Assembly: GCA_001584585.1 (NCBI GenBank)
Contig: LSYV01000002.1
Coordinates: 5,559,662-5,623,661 of the forward strand
From: Gonium pectorale
Taxonomy: Eukaryota; Chlorophyta; Chlorophyceae; Chlamydomonadales; Volvocaceae
Reading direction: 5' to 3'
Length of the DNA stretch: 64,000 nt
Both the position numbers and the translations under genes were made by a program. Under the pieces are notes generated by a model. It searched no databases. It saw nothing but the letters and a program-made list of their open reading frames with translations, and was not told the origin of the DNA. Positions 1-10,176 of this stretch are shown here, one piece after another (position 1 is the first letter of the stretch; each line of letters begins with the position of its first letter).

Positions 1-1669
1 AGTGTTACGACGTACCTCTTGTGACCGCGGTACGGTACAGCCTGCCCGTTAGGGCGGGGCCCACATGACGACGTTTGATGCGCCGCCGGGTAGTCAGCGG
101 CGAGCATCCGTACGTGACCACGGCGCCTGACGGGCGTGCGTCTCTTTCCATATACGGTATACATAAGTGTGCTTTGTTTTTCTCTCTTGCATTGAAGACC
201 GTACCCCGCATCCTCCCGCAGCCGGGTCGCGTGCATTCACGCTCGCCGGGGCGGGGTCCTCCCCCCGTGCGCCGTGCTGTATGACGGAGCGCCGTTCAAT
301 GCGGCCGGGCCTCACTCGAAAGACGTCCACCGACGAGCGCATCGGCGGCCGTGGCTTTGCCCTGAGGGCACGCCTCTCCGCACCGTACCAATCATTGCAA
401 CGTGGACCGTTTACCCGCCCTTGCGTGTTGCCTGTGTGTGCACGAGCTGCATGCGGTCTTTCGAACGTGCGTGGGGGCGAGAATCCCCGGGAATCGGAAG
501 GATACCTGGTCCTCCAAAGGCTGGGGCGTCCGATTGCCGGGGTATCTTATCACTTGACCCGTTGGAGGAGGTCTTGAAGCATAACTTGCTAACGTCTAGA
601 GTTTTTGGTGGCACTGCGACTAGGAACATATGGACCCTTTGACAGCATTGATGACGGCGAAGAGGCTACAAAGGCCATTGGCACCCCTGACGAGAAAGGC
701 GCCATGGGAAGCGCTGTGGTCCCAAGGCGAGGAACGGTGGTGGGCGCCACAGCCCGGGCGTAGACGCGCTGGCGGGCGGCTGTTGTGGAGCCCGTCTGGA
801 GCGCAGCCGCGCGTCTGGCAGGTCTGGGAAGGCTATATTCTTGCCATGTAACGCAATGCCGGGAGTACAGCGGTTTTGATTGCTGATAGATTCCTTGGCG
901 AGGAATAAATTGGGTTTTGGGAGGCCGGCGGGAAGAATAGTTGGCACAGCAGGAGGGGCCCGTATGGCATTCCAGCGTCCGGGTGCCGTATTGTGGGGGC
1001 ACACGCCGACGGGTTTTGCGCGGTCACATTGCACAGAGTGTGCTGTTTCTGGACTATTAAACTGCCGAATGTTTTTGGGGGTCTCCGGCGCTGGCGGGGA
1101 CCCCCCACTCCCCGCCCCCCGGGAATCGATTTCAGCCTTACGACTGCAGTTTGTTACCCGGGGTGGAATTTATTGGGTAGGTGCCCAAATGAAGCCAAAG
1201 ACGCTGGCCCGGGACCCCGCCCCTTGCTAAGGTTACAGCCTGCTCTTCTGGCGGTGAACTCTGCAGTGAGAAACCATGGTGCTCGGATACATGCGACGAC
1301 TACAACTCGGAAACTATGGCACAACGACCAGACCTGCAACCATTGAACAATCATGCTGAACACAGGGTGGCGGCCGCCACCGGCCGTCAGTCCTGACACA
1401 ACAACACCTCAAGCCTCAGCGCTTGCAGTCATAGCACTTCCTGCGGCTCTTTCCCATTATTCCAACAACTAAGAGGGGGGACTGGCACATTGTACGGCGC
1501 TATGTTCCTCTTCACACCAACCCAAACGGAGCCTGAGCGGGAAGTGCAGGGGCCGGTGTGAGCTGCCGCCAACACCAACGAGCTTCTCTTTTTTTCATAC
1601 AGCCCCTGCATCTAGGCCCTGCTCCTCCACGCCGCATCATCACCGCCTTCTGCTGCTGTTACAGTGCAC
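1..1669. other. No supported gene
   Basis: I see no coding exon here with a recognisable domain and splice borders. Short open frames exist on both strands but have the Arg/Pro/Ala-rich composition of random GC-rich frames. The minus-strand gene to the right ends at 1670. A minus-strand TGTAA lies at 1663-1659, directly after its stop, and another at 1237-1233; either could be its poly(A) signal. Confidence 0.5.
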
Positions 1670-4600
1670 TCAGCCGTGGCGCCCGGCGTCCGTCTCCACC
1701 ACGGGGCGGGGCCCGGGCCCAGCACTCCCCTCCGGCGCCTCGTTATCGTGACCGTGGTGCAGCAGCGACCGCAGCGGCTGCGGGACGTGGGGCAGGTGCG
1801 GCAGGTGGGGCCACGCCGGCGCTGACACGAGCGGCATTCCGCTGCGCGGGTCGCTCGCTGTGCGCATGAGGACGCGCGGAGGACTGTGCGGCTCGGCGTG
1901 CGGCGAAGGGCTGCGGCCACTGCCGCTGCCGCTGCCGCCCGTGACGGCGTTGCCCGCGTCCGGCCCCTCCGCTAGCTTGCCGCGCAGGACGTCCTCCGGT
2001 GACGAGCTCTCGCTGCCTGCGGACCAGCGTCGGACACGAAGGTTGCGACCGGCGCAAGTCACTCGCCTCCTTGAGCACACTGGACTCCTGGACGGAGTTC
2101 GGTGCACTACACTACACTAACGACGTGTTACCCGGCACTACAGGCACTACAGGCCGCGGGCTCCATCCGGGGGCTGTTGGGGTGCCTGGGTCAATGCCGC
2201 CTCATGCGGGCGGGCGGCGCTGCGGCACTCTCGTCGCCATCAGGCGGCGAGGCGGGTGGGGCTGGTCCGGACAGAGCGCGCGGTGCGCCAGCGGACGCCG
2301 TACGGGGGTTCGGACTGGACGTCAGCAGCCCCCAGTTGCAGTGTTTCACTTTGGCAGAGCAGCCCCGCGCTCCCGCGCTCCATCCCCAGGCCCCGCCCCG
2401 CTGCTCTCCGGTCCGGTCCGGCCATCCAGGCCCCCATCTGCACCCCGCCCCGCTCCCCGTCCGCCCCGGCACACCAGTCCAGTCGGGTCACATGCCCAGA
2501 AACAGCCCACCGCTGCCGCCAGCGCGCATGCCTCCACCGCTGCCGCGGACGACCGAGGACGGCGGGAGGACCGGGGCTGCCGGGGCCGCAGCTGCCTGGG
2601 GCCCCGCCGGCGCGGTGGTGTGGCGCAGGACGACGACGGGCAGCGGGGCGGCGGGCGGGGGGTGCGGCTGCGGCTGCGGCTGCGGGTGCAGGTAGTTGCC
2701 CTTGCCGAAGATGCGGCCTGCGGGCGGGCGAGCGGACGGACGGACCCGGGAAGCGCACGGTCAGAATGGATGGGGCGATAAGCGCGAGAGGTGCCGCACC
2801 GCACGCCAGAGCGGCGCGGGAGCACACGCCTGCGCCGCCAGTGGATCCAGGCAGGGCTAACGGTCGCGACAGAGTCCGCCCTCACGCCGGCTAGGCTGCC
2901 GGCAGCGGCTCGGCCGTCGGCTCCCAGGATGGGATTCATGCGGACACCTCCCCCACCCCCACCCCCACCCCGCGCGATGCGACGCGTCACGCCCCCCTCC
3001 GCCCCCATCCGCTCACCCCCCGCTCACCCCCACCCGCTCACCCCCACCCGCTCACCCGCCAGCTCAGATGCGGCCTCGGGCGTATGAGCCACGGCGTGCC
3101 GGATGCCGGAGTTCGGTGAGCCCCCGCGCTCCTGTCGGGGCGATCCGAAGAACCCGCGGCCGCTCTCACGGAGGGGCGAGCCGCCGGCGGCGGACCCTGA
3201 GCCCGCGCCGCCTCCTCCTCCGCCGCCCAGGATGCTGCCCCATGAGAAGCTGCGGGTGTGCTGCTGCTGCTTGGGGCCGGAGGTGGGGCTGGAGGGCGGC
3301 TCGTTGGGCGTGTGGTGTGGGTGCGGGTGGCCGTAGCTGGTCTTGCCCACCATGCGGCCTGGGGCGCACAGCCGGAGGGGGGAAGGAAGGGAGGGAGGGA
3401 GGACGCGAGGAGCGAGCGAGCATGGGTGCTGGGCCACCTTATGACGCCTCTGCACCCGAGTACTCGGTGCAGGGTCTAACTGGGGCTGCAGCTTAGCTTA
3501 GCAGGCCGTCTGTACGACAACCGGGTACCTGTGACATCTGTAACATATGTCTGTACGACAACCCCCTGCCCTTGCCGCTGGCAGGGGAGCACCGTGCCAT
3601 GCCGTTACGCGCGGTGCTCGCCGGTTCGTTGTATGGTAAACGGGCCCCGAGGCAGGGCCCCCGCCCACGCGCGCTTGCATGTCGGCCCCGCCCTACCCGC
3701 CAGCTCGGCCGCCGCCTCTTCGGGCTCCCGCACGCTGTGCCGCAGAGTGTCAACGTAGTCCCGCGCGCTGTCCCGGATGGCCTCCAGGGAGGGCAGCTCG
3801 CGCACCAGCGCCGCCTCCTCGGCCGCCGTGGAGTCGGAGGGCGCTCCCGGACCCACGGGCCACATGGGGTGGTGGGGGAGGTGCTGCAGGGCTGCGGCGG
3901 CGGCATCCTGGGCACGCTCGCGGGCGGCGGCAGCGGGGTCATGCGGCGGCAGGTGGGGCGCGCCCGGCGGCGGCGACACGGTTACAGCAGTGTGGGCGGC
4001 GGCGGCCTCGTGTGCGTGGCCCTCGGCGGGCAGGATGCCCACTGCCTGCTCGGGCGCGCGGCGACAGGAGCCAGGGGGCAGGGGTTTTGGAAGGCATGGC
4101 CAGGGGGCGCGTGGTGCGGGGGGGGGTGCGCAAGAGGGTTTACGAGGAGCTAGGCGGTTTGTAGTTTGGCGGCTGCTCGTTACCAGGACGGAATGCATTC
4201 TTGGCTCTTGGTGCCAGCGGTGCGCACACAAGCGCACAGGGTGGCAGCGGCCCGCCGGGACTGCAGGCACCTCGACGGCCGTAAGGGCCACCAGCGCAGT
4301 CGCGGGGCTGTTCGCCATGTCAGGTGCCCCGACCCCCAACAGCCCGTGACGTCCGTCCCCGTGGACCACCCCCCCGCCCCCGGGGGGGGGGCAACACCCA
4401 CCGCCATCAGTAACAGCAGCGCAGCAGCCCCGCTGGCCGTCGCCCCCTCGGCCCCGACCCCCGCCGCTACCTTCTCTACCCGCTCGAACAGGCCCCGGAC
4501 GGTCTCGCGCACGCTGCGAACCGCCGACCCCAGCGGCGGCTGCGGCAGGTGTGGTGGCTGCGGGTCAGCGCCGCCGCTGGCTCCTGGGCTGCGGTGCGGC

Positions 4601-5547
4601 TGCTTCGCTCCGCCCGGCTCCTCCGGTCCTCCGGCGGCAGCGCGGGGCGGCGGTAGCGCGTGTCCCTCATTGCCCGCCTCATCACTGCAGCAAGGGGGGA
4701 GGGAGGGGGGGGGTGACACCGCACACACGGCGCCACAAGGGTCAGATGTCACATGCCACCTTCCTCGCCAAGCACCGCGGGCTTGACCCAAGCTGCTGTC
4801 ACATGACAGCGCAGCCGGCCCGCGGCTGACCGGCATCCACACGCGAGCACACCCGCTCATCCCGCTGACACCCTCACGCACGCTCTCGTCGGCACACACA
4901 CACACACACACACACACACCACCCTCCTCACTTCCCCTCTCGGCGCTGCGGGGTTCCGCCGCTACCTGCGGTGGCGGGGGGGAGGAACCCGCCTCGGCGG
5001 CCTCAGCGGGCGCCAGCGCGTGCTGCAGCAGCCGTTGCTGGCGCGCGGCCTCGGCTTCCGCGTGGGTCTGGGACTGGGACTGGCTCTGCTTGGCGCCCCC
5101 GCCCGGCGCGGACGCCGCCGCCGCCTGGGGGTGGCTCATCTGCTCTACCTGAGCGCGCTCGGCCCGGGCTGTGTCGTGGTGGAGCGCCTCGGCCGGCAGC
5201 TTGCCAGCGAGCACCAGCCCCTCCTCAGCCTCATTGTCAGGAAGCAGAACGATCTGCGGGGAGGGGTGGCGGAGCCGCGCAGCAGCAGCAGCGAGCGGAG
5301 CGGAGCGGCAGCGGCAGCGAAGCAGTGACGGGCGCCCCGGAGTGGGGACGGTGGCCTGCTTGGACCCGGAGGCTGCGTTCGAGGTAAATTCCCGGGTTCC
5401 GAGTGGCCACCCAGTCTTGGTGCTTGTCCCGGGAACCTTCAGTGAAACTGCCGAGACGCGCCCCGACACACGTGGACGGACGCGGCCCCGCGCACGCCCT
5501 CAGCACCAGTACACGTAAGCCCACAGCTGGCGCTGGCGGTCAGGCAT
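1670..5547 (-). CDS. Unrecognised Pro/Ser/Gly-rich protein, 7-exon model
   Basis: I do not recognise the family. Phase-consistent exons (minus strand, high to low): 5547-5515, 5253-4966, 4677-4402, 4045-3697, 3358-3056, 2717-2511, 2016-1670, giving about 600 aa. Exon 2 starts with the ordered-looking segment IVLLPDNEAEEGLVLAGKLP, then becomes Ala/Gln-rich. Exon 3 has an amphipathic helix (SVRETVRGLFERVEKVAAG, about residue 160) followed by a short hydrophobic run (AALLLLMA), perhaps a membrane contact. Exon 4 has an acidic helical part (EEAALVRELPSLEAIRDSAR). Exons 5 and 6 both begin with GR-[MI]-x-GK-x-x-Y and a His/Pro tail, at identical phase-1 borders. The last exon is Ser/Pro/His-rich. 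Later borders are good GT/CAG matches. The first exon (MPDRQRQLWAY) and the exon 3 acceptor (ends TGATGAG rather than CAG) are the weakest points. Confidence 0.5.
3521..3560 (+). repeat. Dispersed repeat fragment, copy 1
   Basis: Contains GGGTACCTGTGACATCTGTA followed by ACAT and a TACGAC motif. A close relative lies at 6861-6899. This copy is in the intron between exons 4 and 5 (3697 to 3358) of the minus-strand gene. Origin unknown. Confidence 0.5.
4892..4919. repeat. (CA)n microsatellite
   Basis: About 14 CA units in the intron between exons 2 and 3 of the minus-strand gene at 1670-5547. Simple-sequence DNA; likely length-variable. Confidence 0.9.
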
Positions 5548-6221
5548 GAAGTGTGTGCAGTCGCTGCGCCGTGAGCTATGTTCCTTGACACCGCCGCACC
5601 TTGTCCGGGTCTTCTATCGATGAGCCTGCCATCAGACGGTATGCAGCTGTGTGGGCGTTTAGAAGACTGGAGCGCTCAGCTAGATTCTCGCTTTTCACCA
5701 GGACTTTTCCTCCCTCTCCTTGTGAGCGTTCCAAAGTCCAGGTCCGCGACGGTTGACGGGTCGCTCTGGAATGACTCAGATGCATGGGGCCCTCCCTTGA
5801 CACATATAAAATGTTCCCAAAAAGAAGTCGCAGTAGACTCGCCCTGATCCAGGGTTGCAATGCAAGAGGCGGTTCCCCCGGCGGAGCAGACCCACGGGTC
5901 ACACGACGGAATTGAGAGGAAAGGTGACCGAACAATCCTTCTGGCATCACGTGTTTGTATCAAATGTGTGACCCACAATATGCTCCGGCTGGGGCGGGAA
6001 AGTGGCGCATGGTAGCGAATGAGTTCGTGAGGATGAGGGTGGGCGAACGGGATGGTTATATACCAAGCGGCACAACAAGGGGATCAGGCTGCAGGCGCTG
6101 GGTTAGGAGGAAGAGCTGCTCCGCTCACGGCTCCGCTCCTTAGCAGGTAACGGTGCGGTTCAGGTGAATAGTGCTTTCGGGCGTGTTTGTGCGCGTTTGT
6201 TCGGGCGCGTTGGCATGCCAG

Positions 6222-6238
6222 TTTTTTTTTTTTTTTTT
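6222..6238. repeat. Poly(T) run
   Basis: Seventeen consecutive T. In a GC-rich genome this may be the poly(A) tail of a minus-strand retroinsertion, but no body or target-site duplication was identified. Confidence 0.8.
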
Positions 6239-6368
6239 CTGTGGCCAGTGGTCGTCTTGTCATTAGGGGTTGTTTGCGCGTTGGGTCAGCGACGGACGGC
6301 GACAGCCCCAAGCATTGGCTGGTCCAGTAGTGCAAGTGATGGGAAAACAGAAAGCAGCAAAGATAGAA

Positions 6369-6430
6369 GGAGGCCACCTTTACGGACAGCTCAGGCAGAC
6401 ACACCCGAAGGTGCGACGGTGTTATAGCGA
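6369..6430 (+). repeat. Interspersed repeat relic (family A, member 1)
   Basis: Carries the order GGCCACCTTTACGGACA ... CACACCCGAAGGTGCGACG, shared in degenerate form with 36041-36150 (+), 16493-16611 (minus strand) and, in part, 42871-42945 (+). The shared flank GGAAAACAG...AGCAG links this member most closely to the one at 42871. Confidence 0.5.
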
Positions 6431-6860
6431 TGTAAAATTCTGCCGAGAAAAATGGAGCCAGTGATAGCTACCGCTGCAGGGCAAGGAGGGCGAGGAATAA
6501 GCGTGTGGGTCCTCTCGTCCCCGAGGGACCAGCTAAACGGGGCATCGTAATCGCTAGGCTGGACATGGTCTCAGGGCCTGCTGTGCGGTACCGTCAGCTC
6601 CCGGCTGGGTGGAAGTGCGTGCAGCGCTGCGGCGGCTCCCTTCAGACCGGACTGAAGCCTACCTCAGCACGTCGGTACCGTTCATTGAACAGGAGGAGAC
6701 AGCGGCCCGACGCTCCTCCTTGTTGAGGCCATTGAAGCAGAGTCCGCATCGATTGGGTCCAGCTGTGACCGTCCCGCAGTTTCCTGTCGTCCATATTGTA
6801 TCACCCATAGCTTGCACGCAACTCCTACACCTTCCAAACTTGAAGTGTGTCGTGTATTTG

Positions 6861-6899
6861 ACGGGTACCTGTAACATCTGTAACATCTGTTACGACGGG
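6861..6899 (+). repeat. Dispersed repeat fragment, copy 2
   Basis: GGGTACCTGTAACATCTGTA plus ACATCTGTTACGAC, matching 3521-3560 with few differences. It lies in a region without a supported gene. Confidence 0.5.
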
Positions 6900-7615
6900 C
6901 CTTCAGTATCTGCATCTGACCACTCATCCCACACTGCCCCTAGCTTCCGCTAGTAAGCCCCAGCCTTCCAGCCGGCCGCGCTATACTCCCGGGCCTAACG
7001 TTCATTGCCACACATTCTGGCATTAACATAAGTTGACACTTGCAAAGAACCTGTGGGGCACGCAACCCCGAGCAATACTTACAACCCAGTGTCGGCCCTG
7101 AGATGTACCCTCACTTCCCGCGTGTACCAGCACTGATACGGGCGCTTAGGGTATATGATGCAGGTCACTATCTTCCGTTGCTACAGAATACACACGCAAA
7201 GCCGTCGCCCCTCCACCCGGTGGCGCGCCCCCGTGCAAGTCCGTGGCGCCCTGCCGGCGCCGCTTCTGCGTCGGTGTCTGGCCATGAGCGGATCCGCAAC
7301 TGGCGCCCTCCAGCCCTCTCTGTATGGCTGGCCCCTCAGGCGCATGGTCAGCGAGGTCGCGGAGTAACGCAGAGCGGGCTTCCCCATGTCGGAGCTGGGC
7401 ACGTTGGCGCGGGCGGTGCTGGAGGGCAGAGACAGATTACAGATTACAGTCTCCCCAGAGAGGGGTTGCAGGCCACACGAGCCGATTGGCTCCCGACCCG
7501 CCATAGCAGAGAGGTTGAAGCACCCTTACGAGTTCTGATGAGCCGTAAGGCTCAGAACCCGAAAAGAAAAGCGCAACTTAGAGGCAGATTGTAAAGAGGC
7601 AGAGACAGAGGCCGA

Positions 7616-8284
7616 GTGGCGAGGACCATGGCGTTCAATGGTGCCATCGGCCTGCAGTTCAAGCGCGGGGGGCTGCGACAGGCCAGTCGAGTCCCAGTCC
7701 AACGTCGACGCCAGCGGCATAGTGGGCAGAAGCTCGCTTGGAGGCTGCGGCTGGTGCACGACCGTTGCCCTCCGCCTCCTGCACAAGAACGACACTGGCG
7801 ACCACGGGTACGCCGGTACGGTGTTCCGCCCTACAAGACGGTGTCGGCAGCGGCAGGGGCAGCGGCAGGGGCAGCGGGGCGCATCTGCGTTGAGTTCGAT
7901 TGCAGTGAGTGCAACCGGCCATGGACTTCCTCCGTGAAGATCCTTGACAACGGCAAGCAGACTCAGCTGCGGTGTTGGAAGTGCGAGAAGCCGGCAAGCT
8001 GCGGATGGGTGAAGGCGGTGAGCCTGACCGCCCGGCCGGACGGCCGGACGGCTCGTACACGTGGGACGATTGAGTCGGGGCCCTACCTGGTTGTTCGTGC
8101 CGCTGCATTTCAGACGGCCCCCATTCCACCACACCGTGGCTGTGTGCTCTGTATGCTGGTGATACCGTGCTTTCACGGTTTCGAAATTGGCCTTTGGCCA
8201 TTGGCTGTGTGCATTTACCCGTTGGCGGTGCCACTCAAACCGTGCGTCGTGACCCCGTCAACCGTTGGCGATGTAAGGAGATAG
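7616..8284 (+). CDS. Possible zinc-ribbon (3CxxC-like) protein or fragment
   Basis: The only protein-like part is residues 85-130 of a 222-residue open frame (about 7868-8006). There a CSEC pair followed by WTSS and, about 20 residues later, CWKC resembles the 3CxxC zinc-finger layout (CxxC, W-S, Q-x-x-CxxC). The flanks are Arg- and Pro-rich and unconvincing, so the true exon may be shorter and spliced, or this may be a relic. The ATG at 7628 or 7616 is not supported by anything else. Function unknown. Confidence 0.25.
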   Translation: MARTMAFNGAIGLQFKRGGLRQASRVPVQRRRQRHSGQKLAWRLRLVHDRCPPPPAQERHWRPRVRRYGVPPYKTVSAAAGAAAGAAGRICVEFDCSECNRPWTSSVKILDNGKQTQLRCWKCEKPASCGWVKAVSLTARPDGRTARTRGTIESGPYLVVRAAAFQTAPIPPHRGCVLCMLVIPCFHGFEIGLWPLAVCIYPLAVPLKPCVVTPSTVGDVRR

Positions 8285-10143
8285 GCATGTGCACACGAAG
8301 TGCTGGTCGCTGTGGCGCGCGGGCATGGCGGCGGACCGCTTGCTGCCATCGCTTGGGTTTTTGACGCACGACACCCGGTAAATACGGGAGGCAAGTTCAC
8401 TGTTCGGGAAGATCAACAGTCATGACGTGGATGTTCGGAAGACGCTAGTTGACGGTCGCCTGTGGGGGGCGTTGTGGAGGTTCAACGCAGGGGACCATGG
8501 TAGTACAAGCATCTTATGCGCGCAGCTTCAGAGCCTGCTTGTGGTCACAGCTCCGTACACATGCACCTTTCCAAACCCATTAAGGGGCATGCCATTGTCA
8601 GGTCCGTGACCTGGTCTTATGTGCACACGTGGTCTGTGTGGGCATGCGTGTTGGTGTGTTGGTGTGTTGGTGTGTGTATCTGCTCTCTGCTGTGAGACGA
8701 CGGCTGAACCAATTCCAACGAATTAACCCTGAAGCATCAATGGCCGTGGTGCCCAGAGCCAGCGCGGTTGTGCTTGTTGCCTTGTCTGCATCGGCCATGC
8801 ACATGCCACAGTCGAACGGCGGCACACCATCACATGTATATAAACGGCTCGTCGTAATACACAACAGTAGAGCAAGACTTTCAACATATTAGCCAGGCTT
8901 GATATTTGCGGGATTATTGGTACGAAAAACTACAACGGGCGTTCCAGGGTGCGCAAGCGCTCAAAAGCATAGAGGATGTAATACGCAACCCCCAGGAGCA
9001 GCATCGACCTGGTCGACATTCCGCGCGCCCGACAGCCCCAAAGCTACAACGGTGCGGAACGCTGCGGGACTAGTCGTCTGCAGTTCGAGGTAGCCGAGGG
9101 ACAGCGCAGACTAGTTTGTGTCATACACCAAGCTACCTGCCCTAACCGTCATCGGGAAAACGCTCCTTGTGCGAAGGCGCAGTATAATAACTGCCGCTGT
9201 TACACCTTGCAGTCTGTAAGAGGACTCGCTTCATCATCGACATATTACGCTGTGTGAGCGCCGGTATCCGTAGCAGCGCGTCGGTAGCGGCCTCCATTCC
9301 GACGAGTGGACAGTCGCGTCTTTGCGCGCGCGTCAGCCCTCATACAGCGAAAGTGGCCTGAGCTGCAATGATGATGAACGTTACCCAAAGGTGTGTCCCT
9401 GGGGCGCCGGGGTGGAGACCGCGACTCCGAACTTTCCGATGTTGGTGACTTTAGACATCTCGGGAGCGCTACGAAAGCGGAGAGCCGCCACTTTGTCTTT
9501 ATGACAACACAGTCTGAGCGCTAGTTACTTGAGGCTCTTCCGGCGAAAGTTTTGCACGGTCGCTAACCCTGGAGTCGCCAGACGTAACGTTGCGTGCGCG
9601 ACGGCCCCTCGTGCGCCCGAGCAGGCTTTCTGCGCCGTGCTCGTCGGCTTTGCACTCGCCTTCAAGGAAGGCCGTCCCAGCTGGCAGACCGCTCGTGCCC
9701 GAGCTGTGCCCGTCGGCAGGTAGGAGGCTGCGCTGGACCGACGCACGTCAGGTCGAACTGCAAGCGGTGGCAGTCATGTAAAGTGCCCATCACTATGCAG
9801 CGCACGCACACACCCTCTGGACGCTGGAACGGAATGTTGAGTGTTGGGCGAAAGTAGCAGTGCACCCGTCCCACCTGCCGAACCCTGCCGACCGGCTGCA
9901 GGTTGCGATGGCGGCGCTACGCACATGCGGGCGATAGGACGCGCCGCCGGCGCTCCTCTGCACGCCGTGGGGGTCCAGGTGAGCACCGGCCGCGTCACTT
10001 ACGGAACCTGCATTTCATGCCACACACGAACATGCGCGAAGAAGCGACGGTTCCAAAGGAGCTTGCAGTCGTCGGGGCCGGCAGCTCTCGGATGAGCACC
10101 TTGAGCTGCAACGCGCCTCATTCCTCGTGGCCTTCACACGCCC
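8285..10143. other. Intergenic, no supported gene
   Basis: A (GT)-rich stretch lies at about 8638-8680, and TATATAAA occurs at 8837-8844 with no gene attached. From about 8999 to 9212 one plus frame lacks stops and is Cys-rich (for example CPNRHRENAPC) but has no ATG and no family match I know. It may be a relic. Confidence 0.4.
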
Positions 10144-10176
10144 GTGCTGGCCCCTGCCCTGCGTGGGCCATTCACG

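Larger units (their letters stand above)
5548..7615. other. Intergenic, no supported gene
   Basis: No exon chain could be built. The stretch holds a 17-base T run (6222-6238), a repeat relic at 6369-6430 and the repeat at 6861-6899. The promoter of the minus-strand gene beginning near 5547 should lie at its left edge, but I see no clear core element. Confidence 0.5.

Noticed and set aside
2240..3008. Long plus- and minus-strand frames rich in Pro/Arg/Ala
   Set aside because: They shadow exons 5 and 6 of the unknown gene; only the frame giving GRIFGKGNYLHP joins its neighbours in phase.
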